DNA of 64,000 bases from Amycolatopsis sp. CA-230715 (GCF_018736145.1 NZ_CP059997.1:6633501-6697500), one strand, 5' to 3'; numbered from the stretch's first letter, positions 24,106-32,373 are shown. Notes: generated by a model from the sequence alone, not told the origin. Made by a program: numbers and translations.

Positions 24106-24429
24106 GTGGAGATCAGTCAACTGCTCAAGGGCGTGCTCGATCTCGCCGTCCTCGCGGTGCTCCGCGAGGACGACGGATACGGCTACGACGTGTTGCGAAG
24201 GCTCAGACAGGCGGGCCTCGACGAGGTGGGCGACGCGTCCGTGTACGGCACTTTGCGGCGGCTCTACAAAGGGGGCCTGCTCACGTCGTACGTGGTGCCG
24301 AGCGAAGAAGGGCCGCACCGCAAGTACTACAGCATGAACGAACTGGGGCGTCGGCGTCTCGCGGAGTCGGGGAACACGTGGCGGACGTTCGCGAAGACGA
24401 TGGACAACCTGTTGGGAGAGGCATCATGA
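24106..24429 (+). CDS. PadR-family transcriptional regulator
   Basis: A 107-residue PadR winged-helix repressor: VEISQLLKGVLDLAVLAVLREDDGYGYDVLRRL at the N-terminus, recognition region VGDASVYGTLRRLYKGGLL, wing SEEGPHRKYYSMNELGRRRL. GTG start with AGGAGG 5 bases upstream. Its stop overlaps the start of the HAAS-domain membrane protein (ATGA), the standard PadR-HAAS pairing, in which the regulator and the membrane protein form a sensing unit. The inducing signal is unknown. Confidence 0.88.
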   Translation: MEISQLLKGVLDLAVLAVLREDDGYGYDVLRRLRQAGLDEVGDASVYGTLRRLYKGGLLTSYVVPSEEGPHRKYYSMNELGRRRLAESGNTWRTFAKTMDNLLGEAS

Positions 24430-25700
24430 CCACGCCGACCGCCGTGCGTGACTACCTGGCCAGGGTCCGCACCGCACTGGCCGACCTGCCGGACGCGGAG
24501 ATCGAGGAGATCCTCGAAGACGTCCGGCCGCATCTGCAGGAGATCGCCGGGGAACTGGGCGAAGACGCCCGCGTCGACAGCATGATCGAACGGCTCGGCT
24601 CACCGGAGAGCTACGCCGCCGAGATCAGGGCCGCTGGCGACTACCCGGCGGCACCGGCGTCGCCGCCAAAGGCGGACGGGAAGAAGCTGTTCGGCAATCC
24701 GCGCCTCGTGCCGAGGATCGCGTTGTGGAGCTTGGCGGGTTCCGCGCTGTTCATCGCGGTGCTCGGCTTCGGCGTGGGGGTGTCGCGGCGCAGCGGCCTG
24801 CTGGGTTTCCTGGTGGTGCCCGGTATTTTCCTCGTCTTCGGCGCGGTGCACGTGGTGAAGCACGGGCTCGGCCCGGTCAAGGAACTGCCGGAAGTCCGCG
24901 CCGTGCTGGGATATTTGCGCTCGGAGGACAGGACCGAGCCCCAGCGCAAGGCGATGGCGTACGTGCGTTCGCTGCAGCCCGCGTGGTGGCTCGTGTGCAC
25001 CGTCATCCTCGGTGTGCTCGGGGTGGTGCTGGTGCGCCGCTCGACGTTCGCGGTGCTGATACTGCTCGCGCTGGTCGTGCTCGGGGTGGTGGCGATCGTC
25101 GTGTCGCCGATGCTCGCGAAGGATCGGCGCTGGCTCTGGTACAGCCTGCCGGTGTCGGCGCTCGCGGCGGGCGCGGTGTTCGGCACGAGCGCGCACCTGG
25201 TGGATTCGTGGAGCTTCAGCGGCTCCGGTTACGGCTACAGTTCGACTTCGTACAACTCGAACCAGACACCGGACGGGAAGCCCGCGCTGTCCTACGGCAC
25301 GGAAACGGTCGAGAACATCTACGCTTTCGACGCGCAGGGAAAGCCGCTGCGCGACGTCTACCTTTTCGACGAGAACGGCAGGCCGCTTTCACTGCCGCGC
25401 TATGCGTGTGAGCCGTCTTCGGGCGGTAAAGCCGCGCGGGGCAACGACAATGTGTACCCGCGTCCCCGGATCGACCAGGGCACGACGGACGACCGCGGCA
25501 ACCGCAACGGCTACTACGGGTACCGCGCCTACTGCCAGGAGAACGCGGAAACCCCGTTCGCGGCGGCGCTGCCGAAGGTGCCGACGAGCAAGACGCCACC
25601 GTCCACAGTGTCCTCGACACCGGCTCCGCCACCAGCGACACCGGCCCCGCCGCCCGCGCCGTCGGAGCAGCCGAAGCCAAGCCCCGCGCCAACGCGCTGA
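24426..25700 (+). CDS. HAAS-domain membrane protein with exported C-terminal region
   Basis: A 424-residue protein. Residues 1-75 are a cytosolic HAAS domain (LPDAEIEEILEDVRPHLQEIAGEL … MIERLGSPESYAAEIRAAG), the usual partner of PadR regulators. About five transmembrane helices follow (about 90-270), then an outer region of about 140 residues with a repeated VENIYAFDAQGKPLRDVYL / DENGRPL motif, two Cys and a Pro/Thr/Ser-rich tail. Translationally coupled to padR. The outer segment suggests envelope sensing, but no enzymatic motif is seen. Confidence 0.8.
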   Translation: MTTPTAVRDYLARVRTALADLPDAEIEEILEDVRPHLQEIAGELGEDARVDSMIERLGSPESYAAEIRAAGDYPAAPASPPKADGKKLFGNPRLVPRIALWSLAGSALFIAVLGFGVGVSRRSGLLGFLVVPGIFLVFGAVHVVKHGLGPVKELPEVRAVLGYLRSEDRTEPQRKAMAYVRSLQPAWWLVCTVILGVLGVVLVRRSTFAVLILLALVVLGVVAIVVSPMLAKDRRWLWYSLPVSALAAGAVFGTSAHLVDSWSFSGSGYGYSSTSYNSNQTPDGKPALSYGTETVENIYAFDAQGKPLRDVYLFDENGRPLSLPRYACEPSSGGKAARGNDNVYPRPRIDQGTTDDRGNRNGYYGYRAYCQENAETPFAAALPKVPTSKTPPSTVSSTPAPPPATPAPPPAPSEQPKPSPAPTR

Positions 25701-25711
25701 GGGCAGCCGAA

Positions 25712-25749
25712 AAAAGCAGGGAGCGGTGTCGGGGCCGCTCCCTGCTTTT
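25712..25749. terminator. Strong bidirectional terminator
   Basis: A perfect 15-bp stem (AAAAGCAGGGAGCGG at 25712-25726 with its complement at 25735-25749) and an 8-base loop between the convergent stops at 25700 and 25768. The A-run on one side and T-run on the other make it an intrinsic terminator in both directions. Confidence 0.9.
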
Positions 25750-25767
25750 CGTTGCTGATAAGGGGTT

Positions 25768-26289
25768 TTACCCGAGCGCGTGCGCCCGCATGGAGAACCT
25801 GGCCAGTATCTCGCGGCCCTGTTCGGCGTTGCGGGGCTGCGTCAGCACGTCGTAGCGCTTCGCGACCAGCTGGCTCGTCGAGACGAAGCTGCGGCGGCCT
25901 TTCGTGGCGCCGTAGCCGATCGCGGCGAAGACGAGGCTGAACACGATGCCCGCGCCGAGGCCCATCACGATGGGCAGCAACCCGGCACCGGGGGTGAACA
26001 TGCTCAGCAGCAGGCCCACGAACAACCCGAACCAGGCACCGGACATGGCCGCGCCGCCGAGCACCTTGCCCCACGACAGCTTCGCCGAGACCCGCTCCAC
26101 GAGCATCGGCTCGACGCCGACGATCGTCACGTCGGTGACCGGGAAGTCGTTGCCAGCCAAGTGATCGACCGCGCGCTGCGCCTCCTCGTAGGAGTCGTAC
26201 GACCCGATCGGCCATCCGCTCGGGAGGGTCGGCACGCGCGGGGTCCCCTGTCCGCCCGCGAAGGCGGCACCTGTGAATGCTGTGGTCAT
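25768..26289 (-). CDS. General stress protein (YflT/GSP17M domain) with membrane helices
   Basis: A 173-residue protein. The N-terminal half has the YflT/general stress protein 17M domain (IGSYDSYEEAQRAVDHLAGNDFPVTDVTIVGVEP), followed by LSWGKVLGGAAMSGAWFGLFVGLLLSM and a second Gly-rich hydrophobic segment, so it has two membrane helices, then a cytosolic tail. Homologues in actinobacteria are annotated as general stress proteins with no biochemical function. The ATG at 26289 is preferred; a GTG 9 bases upstream is also possible. Repeat copy B lies about 90 bp upstream of it. Confidence 0.75.
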   Translation of the reverse strand: MTTAFTGAAFAGGQGTPRVPTLPSGWPIGSYDSYEEAQRAVDHLAGNDFPVTDVTIVGVEPMLVERVSAKLSWGKVLGGAAMSGAWFGLFVGLLLSMFTPGAGLLPIVMGLGAGIVFSLVFAAIGYGATKGRRSFVSTSQLVAKRYDVLTQPRNAEQGREILARFSMRAHALG

Positions 26290-26380
26290 TGTCCTCACCT
26301 CTTCACCCCGTCCAACGTGGCAGAGTGCGGAGAAATGCCGGATACCGTGAGTTCACAGGAACTTATCAGGGTCTGTGTTG

Positions 26381-26640
26381 TCTATCGGGCGGCAGAATTT
26401 GCGCTGCCAGGGCGCGGCACTCGTGATGAGGCGTCGGTCGGTTGCGGGGTGCGCCCTGCCATCGCAAATTCAGAGGGCCTTGGCGGTCCTGCGCCCGACT
26501 GCACGCTCCCGGCGCGCGGGGCGCACCGGATCGCCGGGTGCCTGGCTGGGTTGGCAATGGCCGGACCTCCGGTCCGGACCTCGCGGCACTCGGAGGGTAG
26601 GCAGGCGAGCGGCCTTGCGCTTTGGGTGCGGTTCGGGGGC
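26381..26640. repeat. Dispersed structured repeat, copy B
   Basis: Second copy of the element at 18021-18275, same orientation, starting with the same TCTATCG. The hairpins here are: GAATTTGCG (26395-26403) with CGCAAATTC (26463-26471); AGGGCGC (26409-26415) with GCGCCCT (26451-26457); AGGGCC (26474-26479) with GGTCCT (26485-26490, one G-U pair); CCGGACC (26561-26567) with GGTCCGG (26571-26577). Compared with copy A, substitutions in one arm are matched in the other. TTGGCAATGGCC and GGACCTCGCGGCACTCGG are near-identical blocks in both. The element ends about 20 bp before a truncated GNAT reading frame. Confidence 0.7.
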
Positions 26641-26662
26641 TCAACGTCGAGTACAGAGCACC

Positions 26663-26839
26663 GGGGTCGGGCGCGCGGTGTCGGCGCTGCTCATCGCCGA
26701 GGCGAAGAAATCCGGCGCCGCGAAGTTCGTCGCTTCCACCACCGTTGACAACGCCGCCGCGCGCTCCTTGCTGACCGGTTCCGGCGCCGAGTTGACGGTG
26801 GCGGGTGACGCCGTGGAGAGCGAACTCCGCCTCCGGTAG
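26663..26839 (+). pseudogene. C-terminal remnant of a GNAT acetyltransferase gene
   Basis: About 58 codons ending at a TAG read GVGRAVSALLIAEAKKSG and then VASTTVDNAAARSLLTGSG. The first is the acetyl-CoA-binding motif A (GxGxA/G) of GNAT N-acetyltransferases and the second is the usual motif B ending. The N-terminal half of the fold (about 80 residues) is absent: upstream the frame runs straight into repeat copy B. No ribosome site precedes a usable start. It is read here as a gene truncated by insertion of the repeat or by a deletion ending at it. Confidence 0.65.
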
Positions 26840-26890
26840 CCTCTGCGTGGCCTGAAAGTCTTCGGTACCAACGAACTTCTGGGGAGTCCC

Positions 26891-27904
26891 ATGTCGCGCA
26901 AGGTCGGAGCGGTCGTTCTCGCGGTCGCGGGATTGGTGGTGACCTCCGTCGCGCCCGCCGCCGCGGAGACTTCGTCGGGGACCAGGTGTTCGGTGGCCAA
27001 GCTGCCGTACCCCGCCGGGACGACCAGCGCCTCGGTGGCCGCGGTCGGCGATGACGGGTCCGCGGTGGGGATCGCGGCGGGCAAGGCGGGGGTGCACGGG
27101 TACTGGTGGCGCGCCGACGGGTCGATCACCGATCTCGGCGACTTCGACCCGACCGCGATCGGGCCAGGCGGGACGATCGTCGGCAGCACGCCGGGCAAGG
27201 ACGGGCAGGGCCGCGCCGCGGTGTGGCGCGACGGCGCCGTCACCGTGCTGCCCGGCGCGGCGGACCGCGGCTCCGACGCGGTCGACGTCAACCGGGCCGG
27301 GGACATCACCGGTGTTCTGTCCACATCGGACACAACGCAGCGGGCCGTGGTGTGGCCGCACGACCGGCCGCGGAGCGTGGTGTACCTCGACAGCGCGGAG
27401 GGCTTCACCACCGCCGTGCACCTCGACGACAGCGGGTACGTGATCGGCCAGGCGGGGGACGTCCCGCCGAACATGTCCGAGGTCGTGTGGGGCACCGACG
27501 GCCGCCAGGTGCGCCGCTACGGCCCCGGCCAGCAGGGCGAGCCCGCGGTCGTGCTCCACGACATCGCGCGCGGGCGGATCGTCGGGATCGACCGCACGGG
27601 CGGCGACCCGCGCATGGTGGTGATCGACGCCAGCACCGGCCGTAGCGCACCGGTCCCGCTCGCCGAGCACGGCAGCCCCAACGCGATCAGCGACCGCGGC
27701 GCGATCGTGGGCAGCGAGTCCACCGGCGAGCACGGCGTCGACATCGTGCCGACGATCTGGTCCGGCGGCGCCAAGGCCGCGCTGCCCGGCCCTGACGGCG
27801 CGCTGTTCTTCACCCCGGTCGGGATCAGCGGCAGCGGCCGGTTCGCGGCAGGCAACGGCCACGACGCCGCCGCGAACTTCGCCCTCCGCTGGACCTGCCG
27901 CTGA
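26891..27904 (+). CDS. Exported HAF-like repeat protein
   Basis: A 337-residue protein with a signal peptide (MSRKVGAVVLAVAGLVVTS…AAA-E) and repeating units of about 45 residues of the form AVGDDGSAVGIA … YWWRADGSITDLGDF … DVNRAGDITGV … AVVWPHD. These resemble the HAF repeats of exported actinobacterial proteins and probably form a beta-propeller. One Cys near the start and one at the end (WTCR) could clasp it. ATG with GGGGAG about 6 bases upstream. No enzymatic motif is visible. A palindromic repeat array begins 9-13 bp after its stop. Confidence 0.7.
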   Translation: MSRKVGAVVLAVAGLVVTSVAPAAAETSSGTRCSVAKLPYPAGTTSASVAAVGDDGSAVGIAAGKAGVHGYWWRADGSITDLGDFDPTAIGPGGTIVGSTPGKDGQGRAAVWRDGAVTVLPGAADRGSDAVDVNRAGDITGVLSTSDTTQRAVVWPHDRPRSVVYLDSAEGFTTAVHLDDSGYVIGQAGDVPPNMSEVVWGTDGRQVRRYGPGQQGEPAVVLHDIARGRIVGIDRTGGDPRMVVIDASTGRSAPVPLAEHGSPNAISDRGAIVGSESTGEHGVDIVPTIWSGGAKAALPGPDGALFFTPVGISGSGRFAAGNGHDAAANFALRWTCR

Positions 27905-27912
27905 CGCTGACC

Positions 27913-28350
27913 CATGCCCCGAAAGACGCTCCTATAGAGGTCGAGTAGGGCCGCGGGGTGCCGCCGAAGGCTCCTCTCGGGGCGCTGAGCGTCACGATCT
28001 CGCCCCTCGTACCACGCGCTCGCCACCCGCACGACCCCACAGCAAGCCTTCGGGTGCCCCGAAAGTGACCTTCAGGGAATCCAGCGCCCCGAACGTCACT
28101 TTCGGGGCAGGCGTGTCGCGGCGGTCGGGCGTGCGAGGGGTGGATTTGCGGCGTTGAGCGCCCCGAAGGCCACCTTCGGGGCATGCGCAGCCCTGCCCGC
28201 ACGTGAGCGAGGGCCGAGACAGTGGCGCCAGGGTCCCCGAAGGTGGCCTTCGGGGACCAACGGGGAACCTCCGCCGCCGATCACCGCGCCACGCACCCGA
28301 CATCACTGTGACCTTCGGGGCATCTACGTCCCCGAAAGCCACTTTCGGGG
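27913..28350. repeat. Palindromic repeat array 2
   Basis: Five full 21-bp palindromes begin at 28057, 28087, 28161, 28235 and 28330, with a half copy at 28301-28320. Copy 28330 has CCCCGAAAG / CTTTCGGGG arms, a paired change relative to CCCCGAAGG / CCTTCGGGG. The left end (27913-27942) holds a different motif, CCCCGAAAGACGCT followed by CCTATAGAGG, that recurs inverted at 39821-39850. The GCGTCACGATCTCG block of array 1 is at 27988-28009. It fills the 469-bp gap between the convergent HAF-like gene and asnB, and no gene is seen in it. Confidence 0.85.
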
Positions 28351-28373
28351 CGTAGCGAACCTGGGGCGAGTGC

Positions 28374-30215
28374 TCAGTCGAGTTGGAGCTCGGGGGAGTA
28401 CAGGTCGATCCAGTGGTACAGGTCCAGTGCGCGGTCGATGCCGTTCCTCGTGGTGCCGGGCATGGTGGCGGCGTCCACCTCGACCGCGTCGGTCAGCCAC
28501 GCGCGGTCGATCAGCGCGAAGACCGGGTTGTCCTGCTCGGCGAGCACCTCCTTCGCCTGCTGTTGCAGCGCGGCCGCGTAGCCGGGGTCCTGTGTGGACG
28601 GATACGGGCTCTTCACGCGGTCGCGCACCGAGTCCGGCAGCACGTGCTTGGTGGCGTGCCGGAGCAGGCTTTTTTCCCTGCCGTCGAAGGTTTTCAGCGA
28701 CCACGGCGTGTTGTAGACGTACTCGACGAGCCGGTGGTCGCAGAACGGGACGCGGACCTCGAGGCCGACGGCCATCGACGCGCGGTCCTTGCGGTCGAGC
28801 AGGGTCCGCACGAACCGGGTCAGGTGCAGGTTGCAGATGGTCCGCATGCGCTGTTCGAGCGGGCTCGCGCCGTCGAGCTGGTCCACCGCGTCCACCGCGG
28901 TCTGGTACTGGTCGGCGACGTACCCGGGGACGTCGAGCACCTTCCGCAGTCCCGGTTCGAGCATGGCGTGCCGGTCGGTGGTGATCGCGTTCTGGAAGGC
29001 CAGCCACGGGAAGGTCTCCGCGTTGACCGCCGCCTCGTCGTGGAACCAGCGGTACCCGCCGAACACCTCGTCGGCCGATTCGCCGGACAGCGCCACGGTC
29101 GACTCGCGGCGGATCGCCTTGAACAGCAGGTACAGCGAGGTGTCCATGTCGCCCATGCCCGCCGGGATGTCGCGGGCGGTGATCACCGCGCGGCGGACCG
29201 CGGGATCGGTGAGGTCACCGGGGTTGAGCATGACGTCCTGGTGCGCGGAGCCGACGAGCCCGGCGACGTCGCGGACGAACGGTGAGTCCGGGGTGTCGCG
29301 CACCTCGTCGGGCTTGAAGTTCTCCTCCTGCCCGAAGAAGTCGACGGAGAAGGTGCGGACCCGCTCGCCCTGTTCGGCCAGCGCGGCCGCGGCGAGCCCG
29401 GTGACCGCGCTCGAATCCAGGCCGCCGGAGAGCAGCACGCAACGCGGCACGTCGGCGACGAGCTGGCGGCGGACGATGTCGGTCATCAGCTCGCGCACGC
29501 GCCCGACCGTGGTCTCCTGGTCGTCGGTGTGCTGCCTGGCGTCGAGCTGCCAGTAGGTGCGGGTGCGGATGCCGCCGCGTTCGACCACCGCGATGGTGCC
29601 GGGGCCGACCTCGTACATGTCCTTCCACAGCGACCAGCCCGGCGTCTTGGTGAAGCCGATCAGCTCGCGGAACCCGTCGGCGTCGACGATCTTGCGCGCG
29701 AGAGGGTTCGCCAGGATCGCCTTCGGCTCGGAGCCGAACAGCACGCCGTCGCGGGTCGGGTAGTAGTAGAACGGCTTGATGCCCATCCGGTCGCGGATCA
29801 TCACGAGCTTCTCGTCGCGCTCGTCCCAGATCGCGAAGGCGTACATGCCGTTGAGGTGATCGGCGACGGACTCGCCCCATTCGAGGTAGCCGTGCAGCAC
29901 GACCTCGGTGTCGCTGTCGGTCTCGAACTTGTGGCCCTTGCCCGCCAGTTCGTGGCGCAGTTCGGAGAAGTTGTAGGCCTCACCGCTGTAGACCATCGAA
30001 ACGGCGCCGTTCGGTGTCGGCACGGACATCGGCTGCTTGCCGCCGGGGAGGTCGATGATGGCGAGCCTGCGGTGGCCCAGTGCGGCGTGCGGGCGCACCC
30101 AGGTGCCCGAGTCGTCGGGGCCGCGGCACGCCATGGTGCCGGTCATCGCGTCGATGGTGTCCTGGCGCTGCGTCAGGTCCGAGTCGTAGGAGACCCAGCC
30201 GGTGATGCCGCACAT
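28374..30215 (-). CDS. asnB: Asparagine synthase (glutamine-hydrolysing)
   Basis: A 613-residue class B asparagine synthetase. After Met removal Cys2 (MCGITGW) is the glutaminase nucleophile. The N-terminal Ntn domain (1-210) has NFSELRHEL and SDTEVVLHGYLEWG. The synthetase domain has the PPi-loop LLSGGLDSSAVTGLAAA (about residue 270) and LSGESADEVFGGYRW. It makes Asn from Asp, Gln and ATP. The ATG at 30215 has GGAGG 7 bases upstream; coding potential further up is not real because Cys2 must be N-terminal. It stands alone, divergent from the kdp operon. Confidence 0.93.
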   Translation of the reverse strand: MCGITGWVSYDSDLTQRQDTIDAMTGTMACRGPDDSGTWVRPHAALGHRRLAIIDLPGGKQPMSVPTPNGAVSMVYSGEAYNFSELRHELAGKGHKFETDSDTEVVLHGYLEWGESVADHLNGMYAFAIWDERDEKLVMIRDRMGIKPFYYYPTRDGVLFGSEPKAILANPLARKIVDADGFRELIGFTKTPGWSLWKDMYEVGPGTIAVVERGGIRTRTYWQLDARQHTDDQETTVGRVRELMTDIVRRQLVADVPRCVLLSGGLDSSAVTGLAAAALAEQGERVRTFSVDFFGQEENFKPDEVRDTPDSPFVRDVAGLVGSAHQDVMLNPGDLTDPAVRRAVITARDIPAGMGDMDTSLYLLFKAIRRESTVALSGESADEVFGGYRWFHDEAAVNAETFPWLAFQNAITTDRHAMLEPGLRKVLDVPGYVADQYQTAVDAVDQLDGASPLEQRMRTICNLHLTRFVRTLLDRKDRASMAVGLEVRVPFCDHRLVEYVYNTPWSLKTFDGREKSLLRHATKHVLPDSVRDRVKSPYPSTQDPGYAAALQQQAKEVLAEQDNPVFALIDRAWLTDAVEVDAATMPGTTRNGIDRALDLYHWIDLYSPELQLD

Positions 30216-30253
30216 TGGCGCCCTCCGAGAAAGATAGTTAGCAATTACAACTA

Positions 30254-30275
30254 TGCGTAACACTGTTGTAACGCA
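30254..30275. promoter_or_regulatory. Dyad in the asnB-kdp divergent promoter
   Basis: An imperfect inverted repeat, TGCGT-a-ACA … TGT-a-ACGCA, centred about 50 bp upstream of asnB in an AT-rich stretch. Eight of ten arm positions pair. It could be the operator of asnB or part of the kdp control region. I see no recognisable riboswitch in the remaining 220 bp before kdp. Confidence 0.35.
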
Positions 30276-30498
30276 GATCGCCGCCGTTGTCTGCCCGGAT
30301 TGCACGCTCCGTCCGAACTCGGTTACTTCGTGTGAGCCGGGTCACCGAGCCTCAAGATCCCGTAAAGGCCGTCCTCCGCCGCGTCAAGGAGCCGTCAGAC
30401 GCCCTCCAGCACGGTGGGTGACCGGCGCACAGTCGGGAAGGTTGTGGTCGCCAAAGGGGTGACCCGTCTTGGCAGGTGCCCATTTCGGAAGGAAAGCC

Positions 30499-30582
30499 GT
30501 GGCCGATTTGCTCTACGCCGTTCTCCTGATCGGCGTTTTCGTCGTGCTCGCGCTGACGCTGCGCGGCATGGAGAGGTTGTGA
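30499..30582 (+). CDS. 27-residue membrane peptide overlapping kdpF
   Basis: A short gene: GTG at 30499, preceded by GGAAGGAAA, encodes 27 residues (MADLLYAVLLIGVFVVLALT… ending LRGMERL), one transmembrane helix with a basic C-terminal end. Its stop overlaps the kdpF start (GTGA, 30579-30582), so it is coupled to the kdp operon. It resembles KdpF in size and topology but is a separate frame placed before the true kdpF. I do not know a family name for it; a role as an extra small subunit or stabiliser of KdpFABC is an inference from position. Confidence 0.65.
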   Translation: MADLLYAVLLIGVFVVLALTLRGMERL

Positions 30583-30680
30583 CCGGCGTCGGCACCGTCG
30601 CGAACATCGTCGGCGGTGTGCTCGCGCTCGGCCTGATCGTCTACCTGTTCATCGCCTTGATCCGCCCGGAGAAGTTTTGA
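30579..30680 (+). CDS. kdpF: Potassium-transporting ATPase subunit KdpF
   Basis: A 33-residue single-span peptide: GVLALGLIVYLFIALIRPEKF matches the KdpF consensus (ALxVYLxxALLRPExF). KdpF sits in the membrane and stabilises the KdpABC complex. GTG start inside the preceding small gene's stop. It is followed 31 bp later by kdpA. Confidence 0.88.
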   Translation: MTGVGTVANIVGGVLALGLIVYLFIALIRPEKF

Positions 30681-30711
30681 TGGCGGGGCGCCCGTTTCGT
30701 GAAGGAATCCG

Positions 30712-32373
30712 ATGAGTGACACCACGGCCGGCCTCTTGCAGGTCGGCCTTCTTCTCGTAGCGCTCGGGGTGGCTTACAAGCCGCTGGGCGACTACATGGC
30801 GCGGGTCTTCTCCAGTGAAAAGCACTGGAAGGTCGAACGCGGCCTGTACAAGCTCTTCCGCGTCGACCCGAACTCCGAGCAGCGGTGGACCACCTACGCC
30901 GCCGGCGTGCTCGGCTTCTCGCTCGTGTCGATCGTGCTGCTGTACCTGTTGCAGCGCCTGCAATCCCTGCTGCCGCTCGATCTCGGCCGCGGCGCGGTGG
31001 CGCCCGGTATCGCGTTCAACACCGCCGTCAGCTTCGTGACCAACACGAACTGGCAGTCCTACACCCCGGAGACGACGCTCGGTCACTTCGCCCAGATGGC
31101 CGGGCTGACGGTGCAGAACTTCCTGTCCGCCGCCGTCGGGCTCGCGGTCGCCATCGCGCTGGTGCGCGGGTTCGTCCGCTCGAAGACCGACCGGCTCGGC
31201 AACTTCTGGGTCGACCTGACCAGGGGCACGATCCGCGTGCTGCTGCCGATCGCGTTCGTGTTCGCGATCGTGCTGATCTCGCTCGGCGTCGTGCAGAGCC
31301 TCAAGGCCGGTGTCGCGGTGACCAACCCCGACGGCAGCGGCAGCACGATCGCGCTGGCGCCCGCCGCGAGCCAGGAGGTCATCAAGGAACTCGGCACCAA
31401 CGGCGGCGGCATCTTCAACGCGAACTCGGCGCACCCGTTCGAAAACCCGAACGCGTGGACGAACCTGATCGAGATCTTCCTGATCCTGGTCATCCCGATT
31501 TCGCTCACGCGCACGTTCGGCAAGCTCGTTGGCAACCGCAAGCAGGGTTACGTGCTGCTCGCCGTGATGGGTGCGCTGCAGGTCGCCACGATGGCGATCA
31601 CCTGGCTGTCCGAGGCGCACGCCGGTGGCCCCGCCGCGCTCGCCGCGGGCGGCAACTTCGAGGGCAAGGAACAGCGCTTCGGCATCAGCCTGTCGTCGAT
31701 CTTCGCGAACATCACCACCGGCACGTCCACCGGCGCGGTCAACTCGTGGCACGACAGCTTCAGCGGGCTCGGCGGCGGAATGCCGTTGCTGAACATGCTC
31801 TTCGGCGAGGTCACCCCTGGCGGGGTCGGCACCGGGCTCTACGGGATCCTCGTGATGGCGATCATCGCGATGTTCCTCGCCGGGCTGATGGTCGGGCGCA
31901 CCCCGGAGTACCTCGGCAAGAAGCTCGGCAAGCGCGAGGTCACCTGCGCCGCGATCGCGATGCTCGCGATGCCGACGGTGGTGCTGCTCGGTACCGGCGC
32001 CGCGCTGATGATGCCGGACACCGCGGCCGCGATGACCAACAGCGGCCCGCACGGCCTGTCCGAGGTCCTCTACGCCTACGCGTCCACCGGTAACAACAAC
32101 GGCAGCGCGTTCGGCGGGCTGACCGTGACCAACGACTGGTTCGAGTCGACGCTCGGCGTGGCGATGCTGCTCGGCCGGTACGTGCCGATCCTCGCCGTGC
32201 TGTGCCTCGCGGGCTCGCTCGCGTCGCAGCGCAAGGTGCCGCAGACCGCGGGCACGCTGCCCACCACGGGCCCGCTCTTCGGCTCGATGCTCACCGGCAC
32301 CGTCGTACTCGTCGCCGCCCTCACCTTCATCCCCGCGCTCGCGCTGGGACCCATCGCGGAGGCACTCGCATGA
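30712..32373 (+). CDS. kdpA: Potassium-transporting ATPase subunit KdpA
   Basis: A 553-residue channel-like subunit that selects K+, a member of the superfamily of K+ transporters. About ten transmembrane helices and the selectivity-filter loops are seen: FNTAVSFVTNTNWQSY (about residue 102), ELGTNGGGIFNANSAHPFENP (about 222), STGAVNSWHDSF and YAYASTGNNNGSAF. Length is normal. Its TGA overlaps the kdpB ATG. Confidence 0.96.
   Translation: MSDTTAGLLQVGLLLVALGVAYKPLGDYMARVFSSEKHWKVERGLYKLFRVDPNSEQRWTTYAAGVLGFSLVSIVLLYLLQRLQSLLPLDLGRGAVAPGIAFNTAVSFVTNTNWQSYTPETTLGHFAQMAGLTVQNFLSAAVGLAVAIALVRGFVRSKTDRLGNFWVDLTRGTIRVLLPIAFVFAIVLISLGVVQSLKAGVAVTNPDGSGSTIALAPAASQEVIKELGTNGGGIFNANSAHPFENPNAWTNLIEIFLILVIPISLTRTFGKLVGNRKQGYVLLAVMGALQVATMAITWLSEAHAGGPAALAAGGNFEGKEQRFGISLSSIFANITTGTSTGAVNSWHDSFSGLGGGMPLLNMLFGEVTPGGVGTGLYGILVMAIIAMFLAGLMVGRTPEYLGKKLGKREVTCAAIAMLAMPTVVLLGTGAALMMPDTAAAMTNSGPHGLSEVLYAYASTGNNNGSAFGGLTVTNDWFESTLGVAMLLGRYVPILAVLCLAGSLASQRKVPQTAGTLPTTGPLFGSMLTGTVVLVAALTFIPALALGPIAEALA

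Noticed and set aside
26366..27862. A 498-codon minus-strand frame covering repeat copy B and the HAF-like gene
   Set aside because: It runs through the non-coding repeat and mirrors an exported protein with a good signal peptide and ribosome site.
30280..30320. Third copy of the structured repeat (CCCGGATTGCACGCTCC resembles part of copy B)
   Set aside because: The match is limited to about 17 bases and none of the four hairpins is present.
30290..30498. c-di-AMP (ydaO-type) riboswitch in front of kdp
   Set aside because: Such switches often precede K+ transporter genes, but I could not match the conserved core; only a weak hairpin (GCCAA … TTGGC) is seen.
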